A stretch of 64,000 nt of DNA from Erodium maritimum (lineage: Eukaryota > Streptophyta > Magnoliopsida > Geraniales > Geraniaceae), in NCBI GenBank assembly GCA_963921825.1, contig OY997588.1:157233618-157297617 (forward strand), in the 5' to 3' direction. This document shows, piece after piece, positions 55,579 to 64,000 of this stretch. Position numbers and translations under genes: made by a program. Within the stretch, counting starts at the first letter, position 1, and each line of letters begins with the position of its first letter. The notes beneath the pieces are model-generated. The model did not search any database. It saw only the letters and a list, made by a program, of their open reading frames with translations, and had not been told where the DNA came from.

Positions 55579-58500
55579 ATGCAAGGGCAGAGGGGAACCC
55601 TTGGATCTTTTCCTGAATCTTTCAATTTCGATCATGGATCTTCATCGAGCAGCACTGTAATGGACACCCAGATTTTCAGGAATAATACAAGAAACCAGAC
55701 AGAAATCGGGTTGCAAGATTATACCCTACCTGTTGACACAAATGTCACACATATGAATAATTGGGCCATTGGAGAGCCAAGTTCTAGTGTCGGTACTGGG
55801 CTGGGCCTAAGATTAGAAGAACACCACTTTGCACCACCAAGCGTCGTGTCGCTAGACAATGCCAGTAGGAGCCAAGTGTTCAAGCAAAGCGAAAACTCGG
55901 GTATGACCTTACCGGGCATAAACCTGAACGAAACTGCTGTGGGTCATGGTAACGACGATTGTCAGGTAATGGGCTTTCGTAATTTGTTCAGGCCCAACCC
56001 GCATGAAAGCGAGCAGCTTCCTCCTGCAAGTGCGCCCGATCCGTTTTTCCTTCATCCTGGGCGAGGCGGGTTTTTGGTGGAAGAGGATGAGGGCAGGGCA
56101 GGTTCTTCTTCAATGGAGGGTCGGCGTGGCTCTTGTAAAAGAAAGGCGGTTGAGGGACAATCTTCCGCGAGTGGGAGTAGGAGTGGTAGCGTGTGGCCTC
56201 CGCCTTTGAGTATCTCCACTCCATCAGAGCCACTGAATCCAAGGATCGGGCTTGGTGTGAGAAGGCCATCTCCGCAAAGTCAACCCAATGGTGAAGGACC
56301 ACAAAGAAACTTCCGGGTCAGGATAAATCCACCTATTCAACGTGATCCGAATAATGTTAGGCGCCCGAGCAGATCATCGTCTTCAACATCAAGGTCAAAC
56401 ATACTGATCGATGATTCGAATCCTCTAAACCAATCTTCTTCGGTTCAAGTTCCAATTTTGCCCCCGAATGTCAATGACCAACCGTTTAGGTGGAACGGGA
56501 GTTCTAGCTCGAGAACCAGCAACTCTTCAAATCCTTCCATGGAAGCTTTGACAAGAAACACCCGGAGACACATTCTAGAACACCCCATGTTCACACAAGC
56601 ACCTGAAATGAGAAGCTTGGCCCACAATCCATCGAATGCTAGTCTACCCGGTCAAAATAGTAATTTCACCATGCAACCTTCACCGGCTCCTTCATGGGTT
56701 CCTGACCAGAACCTTCCCCGGATTCCAAGGAGACTATCTGAATACGTTAGGCGATCATTGTTTTCTCCGGGCCAAGAGCCTGGAGGCCCAAGTGGCGCTC
56801 ATTCTCCTGTTCATGTGGGCCTTCCAGCTTCCTCACAGAATATGGTGCATCCATCTGGGCCTGTTAACTCTGGGCTTCCTCACACATACCCTAGGCTTGC
56901 ATCGTGGGCCGAGAGGCAAGGTGATGGTGTTCTCGGGTTTTCTCATCCACTTCGGCATCTTCCCGCTGGTAGTGAGGGAAGGCGCAGGCTTGCATCCGAG
57001 GTATGTATTGTTCACATGCAAAAAAAATCCCATTTATGTATTGTCCACGTGTGAAAAACTAGTGTAGGTTAAAAGCGTGGACGATACATAATGTAGTTCT
57101 TTGCAAAAGATAGTGTAGGTTAAACGCCACGGTTAATAATTTGAAAATATTTATATTCACCTGTCAATTAATATACATCTTTAGAAAACGATGTTGCATT
57201 CTGCATATATAATTCACAGAACCTATTGTTGCCTATTCAAATTTCTATTTCTTTAATGTTTAGAAGTTTAGTGTACTGTCACTGATTAACCCAAAATTAA
57301 GGTTTTAGAATAAACTTCCCATGAATATCCGCTCTTTTAATGCGGAAGATGTTGACTCGCTTTTAAAATGAATAATTTTCTAGCCAGCACTCGACTTAGG
57401 AGGACATATAAAATACTAATTACTATATACTGGATCGAAGTTCTTCACTTTGAAGTTGCGTGACTGAATTGTCACAATGTTTCTTTTGTGTGGAGCAGAT
57501 ACGCAATGTCTTAGATCTCATGCGCCGGGGAGAGGGTTTGCGATTGGAGGTAAGGTTTTACCGCATATTTATTTATCTTTATAGGGATAATCGCAAAAAA
57601 GTACGTTGAGATATTCAATTCTTGCAACTTGTGTCCCTCTTCTTTGGTAATTGCAAAAATGTACCATGAACTTGTCTTTTTATTGCACTTTGCTTAAATT
57701 TGTTTTGAATGACAATTTTACCCTTTGAAGTTTAAAATTTTAATTTATAATTAAAGAAAAAATTCCAAATGTTCATCTCTTAAATTTCTTATTCTTTGCC
57801 AGTACAAAGAGGAAGAAAATTAGGGGATATGAAAAATTGGATTATATATTTATTATTTTTTAAAATCTAAACTGAACTGTAAAATCACCATTTATACTAA
57901 TTGCAACAAAAGACAAATTCAGGTTACTTTTTTGGAACCATCAAGGTGGGCTACAGATAGCAAAAAATGGGTACCTCAGGGTACTTTTTGTAATTATTCC
58001 CATTTATTTATTAAAAGCAAGCAATAGCACAGTTGATATACATAATCTTATTATACATTCTTATCGGACTTTTGATTGCTAGGATGTTATGATACTCGAT
58101 CCTTCGGTATTATTTGGGGTAGCGGATATTCATGATCGGCATAGGGACATGAGACTGGATGTTGATAACATGTCGTATGAGGTAACATACATAGTGATTG
58201 ATCTCAATATATTTATCGTTTCGTTCCCTTTGTTGATATCGTTCTTATTTGACTTTTTTCCTCGATTTTTAGGAGTTATTAGCTTTAGAAGAGCGCATTG
58301 GAAATGTGTGCACCGGATTGAATGAAGGAACCATTCTATCTCGTCTGAAGCAGAGAAAATATTGCCAAGCAGGGATCGAGACTGAAGCTGCTTCTGAACC
58401 GTGCTGTGTCTGTCAGGTACTGGATAACACATAACTTGTTCTTTTCTTTTACTATAGGTTTAAAAGATATGCCAAAATTGACAACAATGCCATCGACTCT

Positions 58501-59171
58501 ATTCTTGGAAATAGCTTTTTTTTTTCTTTTGACTCGTTTTATTTTGTAAGGAGTCTTTACATCTACTCACCTGTCTTTTACATCTAATCAAAATATTTTG
58601 AGTAGGTGATGGAGCTCATTTTTGTCTGATAATGACAAAAACACCCTCAATTCTAATGCAAAAAAAAACCTTTTGTGTTTTTAATAGTTTTATCCGGGAA
58701 GGAGTCTTTTTTTTTTTGCCAAAAATACCCTTGATTCTAATACCAAAAAGGCCCTTTATCTTTTTAAGGAGTCTTTTACATCTACTGAACACTATTTACA
58801 TCTTATTAAAATATATTTGATAGTTGAGAAACTTTTCGTTTCAAGGAAGTGACGAAAATACCCTGGACTCTAAATGCCCAAAAAACGTCCCTATTGTTTT
58901 GAGGAGCCTTTTTAAAATCAGGATCAATGGTATTTTTGCCATTTTTTTGAAGAGTTACGAGAAATGTAGGTGTAGCTAGGCGTAATTAACCTTCTTACTC
59001 TTGCGAGTTTATTAACCGTTTGTTTAATGACATGCACAGGAGGAATATAACGATGGAGACGACATGGGGATGTTAGAATGTGGACACGACTTCCATAAGG
59101 ACTGTATCAAGCAGTGGCTGATGCAGAAGAACATATGCCCCATCTGCAAAACAACAGGCTTGTCCACCTAA
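55579..59171 (+). CDS. MBR: MBR1/MBR2-type RING-H2 E3 ubiquitin ligase
   Basis: Coding exons 55579-57000, 57499-57549, 58083-58181, 58273-58416 and 59040-59171, all phase 0, total 615 aa. The long first exon encodes a Ser/Asn/Pro-rich disordered region (MQGQRGTLGSFPESFNF..., SCKRKAVEG). The conserved C-terminal half reads SEIRNVLDLMRRGEGLRLED, then HDRHRDMRLDVDNMSYEELL, then LEERIGN. It ends in a RING-H2 finger: C568, C571, C586, H588, H591, C594, C605 and C608 (CPICK), then TTGLST. Arabidopsis MBR1/MBR2 have the same layout and near-identical end, and ubiquitinate the Mediator subunit MED25 (PFT1), promoting flowering. All eight zinc ligands are present. A leader intron is likely: the CT-rich leader from about 54320 ends near 54563 (ggatatgtaagtt), and the sequence resumes after tgttccag (55509). 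Confidence 0.93.
57001..57125. repeat. Short MITE-like repeat starting at an MBR splice donor
   Basis: Directly from the donor, gtatgtattgttcacatgca and ttatgtattgtccacgtgtg are answered by gcgtggacgatacataatgt. The same repeat is seen at 16255-16540. It begins at or within a base or two of the 5' splice site. Confidence 0.5.
57585..58003. repeat. MITE-like repeat in an MBR intron, 'ttgcaaaaaagtac' family
   Basis: The clearest copy of this family. It starts gggataatcgcaaaaaagta and ends ggtactttttgtaattattc, then cc: inverted repeats of about 20 bases. The interior has no coding capacity. Related copies are listed under 22752-23150. Confidence 0.75.
58548..58960. repeat. Repeat with internal duplications in the last MBR intron
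   Basis: Phrases 'aaggagtcttttacatctac', 'aaaataccctygattctaat' and 'caaaaarrcccttt' recur three to four times. The ends are weakly inverted. It is probably an old, internally duplicated MITE. Confidence 0.5.
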
Positions 59172-61744
59172 TGGAGGCAAGTTCAGTGGCCATTATTGGT
59201 GATGAAAGTTCAGAAAACAACACTAGGTTTTTGGGAACTCTAATTCATTCATTAAGAAGGGGAAGAGGAGGCACTGTTATTTTGTTAAGCTTTATGGAAG
59301 AAAATGTAACTTCTGTTGCTTCTGCACCATATTTATATGTTCTTTTGATCACATTCAATTTCAGAACATTTTGTTTTTAGAAATCTGGGTTTAATTTATA
59401 AGTATTTTAGCAAGTTTATCTGAATTGATCTGTTTGTTTGTTGGGATGATTGAGAAAAGTACCTCTATATATTCAATATTTGTAACTTGCACATCTTAGT
59501 AATTGTAAAAAAAAATCTGAAGCTTTTCTTATGATTTTGACATTCCAGTTTAAAGTTTTAAAACCATAAGAACTCTTCTTCAATTATTGTACTAAAATGT
59601 AATTTGTGATGATAACAGTTCTACACTTATTTTTGATATTTTGTTGCAATTTGTAAGAAAGTGATGATTTTATCTTACAGTTTAGATTTTTCTATATAAA
59701 AAGATAAACAAACAATACACATAATTTTTTATATTATATTTTCATTTTGTTGCAATATGTAAGAAAGGCAAGATTTTGTCTTACATTCAGATTTTTTTTA
59801 TATAAAAAAGATAAGCAAAAAAATAAAAATTAAATCAATTATTCTATTTTTTTCCCTCTATGTATTTTTTGTTTTCCAATTATAATTTTAAATTTTGTAA
59901 TGATAAAAGTGTTATCAAAAAAATATTTAATAATTATAAAATAAATGGATAAACTTTACAAATTTTTATTTTTTTAAAATATCTATTATCTATTTGTTTG
60001 ATTTTAATAATTTGAGAACTTGTTTCATTCTCTATTTGTTTATTGGTTTCAATTAATTCAGGTAAGTCTAGGCCCAAGCTTTGCATAGTCTTGTTGGGCT
60101 TTACGTTTGGGCTCTGTTCGGACTCAGGGCCCAAAGTTGAAGTCATCAAGGCTTAAGTTCTGCGTCTGCAACTCGACAGCAATCTTTATGGTCCGGTCCG
60201 GATTGTAGCAAGAAGAACTCAATTTAATTCGTTAAATATTCGATATGAGTTTGTTGTAATCATGTTTGAGTTGAATCCACGATGAAAGTTGAACTCGTTC
60301 AATAACGAGTTTTGCTCGAGCAGAATCCTTATAGCTCAATACACTAGCAAGATAAGAAAACTTATTTATCGAACTGATCAACCATTTGAATTTGGGTTTA
60401 TGAGATTCCGGTGTAAGTTCCAATAGTAATACCTAACTCTTTATTTATTTTCAATTTTTATTGAGTTTCACTCGATCTAACTTTTTAAGCCTCTTTCTAT
60501 AGGGGTCAAAAAATATTTGGGCGCTCCATTTCTTCTATGTTTCTCGAGACCCAAATTGTTTGTTAGATCAAATATGATTTTTAATAATAAAAAATATTCG
60601 AGTGCTTCATTGCTTCTAGGGGTGAGCAAGATTCACCGAAACCGGCCGGCACCGTCACCAGAATCACCGACACCGGGATGAAAACGGGTCGGAGACTAAA
60701 TGCTTTCATACACTTGATTTAGTCAATAAAAAAATATTCTTTCATCAAAAACTACATAATTTTTTTTCCCTGGGAGTGTATAAAAATTACCAAAAGAAAA
60801 TAAGATAAACCGAACCAAATCAAAGGTAATTATCATCAAATAAGATAAGTGTTAGGGCCCTGATTCAACTCCAACTACAATTTCTAGGTAATCGAACATT
60901 TCGGTTAAAGCAACTACAATGGGTCTAATTTGGAGGTCGAATAGGCGAACAAGAGTAATTTTAGAGGAATTACTGTTTTTTAAGGGTGTGTTAAAACATT
61001 TGGTAATCCGCTCCACGCATATCCGTCGGTCCGTTATTCATCTGCATATAAGTGGATGAATAGTGGATCAAATTTTATTGATCTGCAACAATATGCACAC
61101 ATTGTGGACTAGGCTAGATAAGTATGTGGATGATCCACCCGCCCGAACTAGGTACTGATATTTATCTAACATATAGAGTTTAACCAACCATACTATAAAA
61201 GTCATCACTAGTCGGTCCAATTATATGTGCGAAATCAATTTTTTATAGTAAAATCATGTGTAGTTTTTTATAATATAATTAGGACCAAGAGAATTGCTTG
61301 AATAAAAACTGGTATTAGTTTATTTTTTCTTTCTAAAAGTAATTTCATTTTAGATTTTGACTATAGTTTGCGAATCACGCGGATTATATCTGATCCATAT
61401 GTATATTTTACGGATGAAATCATCCAAATGTTCATTTGTTATAGGCGGGTGGTGGATCCCAAAAATCAAAATTTGCATCCGTGTGCGCGGATATCCACCC
61501 ATGTGTCCCTAGTTTTTTTCTCTGTCCCTGCCTACGTCGAGGAAACCGTCAACGTCGATAAGGGATCGATTTTATTTTTTCAACTTCTCCCTTGAAAACA
61601 CCCGTCGATTCTTCTCTCTTTTCTACAGAATACTCGGCATGTTATGTTATCATGCAGAATCGACTTCGGCCGTAAAGAATTATAGAATCAACTCTATTTT
61701 TTTTTGTCAAAAGACGATACAAAATCGACTTTCAACTGCATATG
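59172..61744. other. Intergenic after MBR
   Basis: The MBR 3' UTR extends to about 59420. 59470-59760 holds a degraded 'ttgcaaaa' family copy with a doubled segment (gttgcaatttgtaagaaag, gttgcaatatgtaagaaag). The rest, including frames at 60149-59934 and 61368-61595, shows nothing recognisable. Confidence 0.45.
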
Positions 61745-62075
61745 CTCTTAAACCTTCCAAGGTGGAGGTCGAAAGTGACGAAAAAATGGGTTTTGCTGAC
61801 GTTTCGGCTCTAATTTTCTCTCTCCTGACGAATGGACGTCCTCCGAGTCTGCAGATTCATCGACTGTCGAAGTTTTCTCTTCCGATTTACTCTTCTCTCT
61901 GCCTCTCTCCTCCCTCACGATTCTCTTACCTTGTTCAACGAAACTTCTTCTTACCCGTTAGATTTTGGTCAGATTTGACATTCCGAATCCGACACTTTAT
62001 TACAAGATCTACCGAACCCGGTCTGATTTAGACCCACATATTCGACCTCAAGAATGAACACCACTGTAGATAGCC
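61745..62075. repeat. MITE-like element of the 17.8-19.1 kb family
   Basis: ggtggaggtcgaaagtgacg, ttgctgacgtttcggctct, a CT-rich middle, then gattttggtcagatttgac match the copies at 17800-18450. The left end 'ctcttaaaccttccaaggtg' and the right end 'caccactgtagatagcctta' are weakly inverted. The copy lies 350 bases upstream of the subtilase start. Confidence 0.6.
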
Positions 62076-62373
62076 TTAGATGTCAATTATGAGCTCCGGT
62101 CTAATTAACCGAACCACACCCACCCTATTTAAACCGATTCGATACTGTTGGAGATGGTGTAAATTTCCTGAAGTCTTCAATGTCCGACCTTTCTGTCCTA
62201 TACGTTCGGAGACACAAAGGTCGACCAAAACAATGTTGCTACTTGCTACTAAGAATATTTTTCTTATTGAAACCATCACCATTTTGCTAGCTGGTCATGC
62301 ACACAACCTTTCCCATCATAAGAATTGCAACCAAGATGTGACTACCATTTATTCCCTTTTCGGGAACTTTCCA

Positions 62374-62383
62374 TATATATAAA
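62374..62383 (+). promoter_or_regulatory. TATA box of the subtilase gene
   Basis: atatatataa lies about 45-55 bases before the ATG at 62427, a suitable place for a short-leader gene. Confidence 0.5.
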
Positions 62384-62426
62384 CCGATCTAATACCCAAA
62401 TCCAAGCCAAGATTTGGTTTCAAAGC

Positions 62427-64000
62427 ATGGGTTTGGGTTATAAGGTTCGATTTTTGATACACTCTTTGTTCATGACATGGTTGTTACAAAGTTACTATGT
62501 TGATTCGTTGGTGGAGAGCTCGTCTTATATCGTCCACATGGACAAGTCGATGATGCCCGAGACATTCACCAACCACGAGACTTGGTACGTGTCGACCTTG
62601 AGTTCGTTGAGGTTTGCGAATTCGGATGAATCCGAACCAACGGTTCTTTACATTTACGATGAAGCGATGCACGGGTTTAGTGCGGTGCTATCTGATGATG
62701 AGCTAAGGGCTCTCGAGGGGTCTCCGGGTTTCGTGTCGGCTTACAAGGACAAGACCCTAAAGCCGCACACGACCCATACCCCTGATTTCCTCTCTCTCAG
62801 CCCTAATTTTGGTCTTTGGCCCGAATCTGACTTCGGTCAGGATGTTGTGATTGGAGTTCTTGATAGCGGGATATGGCCGGAGAGTGAGAGCTTTGGTGAC
62901 CACGGGGTGGTCACTGGGCCCCCTCCGAGGTGGAAAGGTAAGTGCGAGGAGGCGCCTGATTTTGGCGCCTCCTCGTGTAATAATAAACTGATTGGGGCAA
63001 GGACTTTCGACAAGGGTGCGAGAGCAGCGAATCCTGAGCTTGATGTGAGCTCTCCTCGGGACAACAATGGTCACGGGACGCATTGCGCCTCTATAGCAGC
63101 GGGGAACTTTGTTAACAACGTGTCTTACTTCGGGTACGCTGGAGGGACGGCAAGAGGGGTTGCTCCGCTTGCAAGGTTTGTAAATTTTGTTTGAAACATA
63201 CCGCTTACTTAAGGTCGGATTTCTACTACTAAAATGTCAATCTTGCTAAACATCCCTAACCATGATGAGAAGTTATTTACATTAGAGGAACATTTCAATT
63301 AAAAACTTAGACTGATAGTTGAAAACCTAATTATAGTTATATTCTAACACGCTTCTTTACGGATAAATCGTTTATGATTTTAGATGTTTAATATTTAGAA
63401 GGGATAACTCTAGTTCCTAACCTTATTGAATGTTTCGTTTTCACATCCTAACCCAAACCAACGTTTCGTTACAGTTCCATACACGAAAGGTTGGAACTTT
63501 TACAAAACCTGATATGAACCGTTTAAAATAACGATTTCGTTAACACGTGAAGTGAAAAGTCGAAACTACCCCTCCATTCACGCTAACCTTTCAGCTCCCC
63601 ATTCCCGTTAAACATGCAATTAGAACACTTAGTATACATATCCAACAATTTTTCAACACTAAATTTCAAAATAATGCATTATTTTGGGAAAGAGGAGCTG
63701 AAAGGTTAACGTGAATGGAGTTGTAGTTTTGACTTTTCACTTCCTATGTTAACGAAATCGTTAATTTAAATGGTTCATATCAAGCTTTGTAAAAGTTACA
63801 ACCTTTCGTGTATGGAACTGTAACGAAACGTTGGTCTGGGTTAGGACGTGAAAACGAAATGTTGAGAAAGGTTTGGACCCAGAGTTTTCCCTATTTAGAA
63901 TACAAGAAGAGCTTACTGAGAATAGAGATAAGGACTGACCCATAAGAGACAAATGAGATAAATAGAGAAAAATACATTTTTTTTTTGTAGATACAAGGGT
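62427..64000 (+). CDS. SBT1: Subtilisin-like serine protease, SBT1.9-like (5' part; continues beyond window)
   Basis: Exon 1 is 62427-63175 (249 codons plus two bases, ending GCAAG|gtttgt). A second exon may start at 63991 after tttttttgtag. The order is: signal peptide (VRFLIHSLFMTWLLQSYYV); inhibitor I9 prodomain (SSYIVHMDKSMMPETFTNHE ... VLYIYDEAMHGFSAVLSDDE); then mature enzyme from TTHTPDFLSL. The catalytic Asp is in VIGVLDSGIWPES and the catalytic His in NNGHGTHCASIAAG. The Ser lies outside the window. Such proteases are secreted to the cell wall. The wording of the prodomain and of SYFGYAGGTARGVAPLAR is closest, from memory, to Arabidopsis SBT1.9. Many SBT1 genes lack introns, so the intron here (with a large foldback inside) is notable. 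A gene broken at this point is possible. Confidence 0.85.
63395..63895. mobile_element. Foldback element with about 200-base arms in the subtilase intron
   Basis: The left arm (aactctagttcctaacctta, then ttccatacacgaaaggttgg, then gaacttttacaaa ... cgctaacctttcagctcc) is answered in reverse by the right arm (gagctgaaaggttaacgtga ... ggttcatatcaagctttgta ... gggttaggacgtgaaaacga ... ggacccagagttttccct). The arms pair along almost their full length, with an 85-base loop near 63600-63690. It is non-coding and MITE-like. Confidence 0.85.

Noticed and set aside
62080-62382. 100-codon frame upstream of the subtilase
   Set aside because: It overlaps the promoter and TATA box and has no signal peptide or domain; the subtilase ATG is at 62427.
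1-64000. tRNA, rRNA and CRISPR-like arrays
   Set aside because: No cloverleaf with matching A and B boxes, no rRNA sequence and no spaced identical repeats were seen; the tandem arrays present are intronic or minisatellite in nature.

Overview
This is a window of nuclear DNA from a flowering plant, almost certainly a eudicot. The genes have plant-specific architectures (NAC, WOX, BAHD, UGT, MBR RING-H2 and SBT1 subtilase), with GT-AG introns and GC-rich exons. Between them lies AT-rich sequence packed with short inverted-repeat (MITE-like) elements. There is no sign of bacterial or organellar gene order. Gene density is about one per 6 kb. Family names and Arabidopsis locus numbers come from memory; no search was run.

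Layout, left to right. 0-3 kb: a two-exon gene for an 85-aa charged protein, whose intron is a tandem array. 3-8.6 kb: repeats plus a retroposed, broken gene copy on the minus strand with target-site duplications. 9.0-10.6 kb: intronless F-box/LRR gene of the SKIP2/VFB family. 13.2-15.9 kb: two-exon gene for a conserved plant protein with a C-terminal Cys/His motif. 17.8-19.2 kb: a cluster of one inverted-repeat family. 21.2-23.8 kb: WOX4, with all three coding exons resolved. 28.5-32.8 kb: a nine-exon cytoplasmic poly(A)-binding protein. 33.9-35.3 kb: intronless UGT89-type glycosyltransferase with an unusual hydrophobic tail. 37-42.4 kb: a tandem pair of BAHD acyltransferases about 90% identical, with an inverted fragment of a third copy between them. 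44.4-48.5 kb: three-exon divergent NAC factor. 48.5-54.2 kb: gene-poor. 54.3-59.2 kb: MBR-type RING-H2 ubiquitin ligase. 62.4-64 kb: the 5' part of an SBT1.9-like subtilase running off the end.

The genes do not form a pathway. They are mostly housekeeping or regulatory (PABP, SKIP2, MBR, WOX4, NAC), plus secondary-metabolism and stress genes (UGT, BAHD pair, subtilase). Two Arabidopsis neighbourhoods seem to be recalled: At5g67 (SKIP2, EPS1-like BAHD, SBT1.9) and At4g34 (PAB2, MBR2).

The most unusual signal is shared by two genes. In WOX4 intron 1, and in the intron of the 85-aa gene, the 3' splice site together with the first bases of the next exon has been copied repeatedly. This leaves arrays of decoy acceptors (nine in WOX4, six intact in the other). 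Every decoy in WOX4, and all of those read out in the other gene, would put a stop codon in frame shortly after splicing. Other points worth checking: the inverted BAHD 3' fragment (hairpin or antisense potential), the membrane-tail-like end of the UGT, the A-rich PABP leader, and duplicated promoter or intron segments in the MBR and NAC genes.
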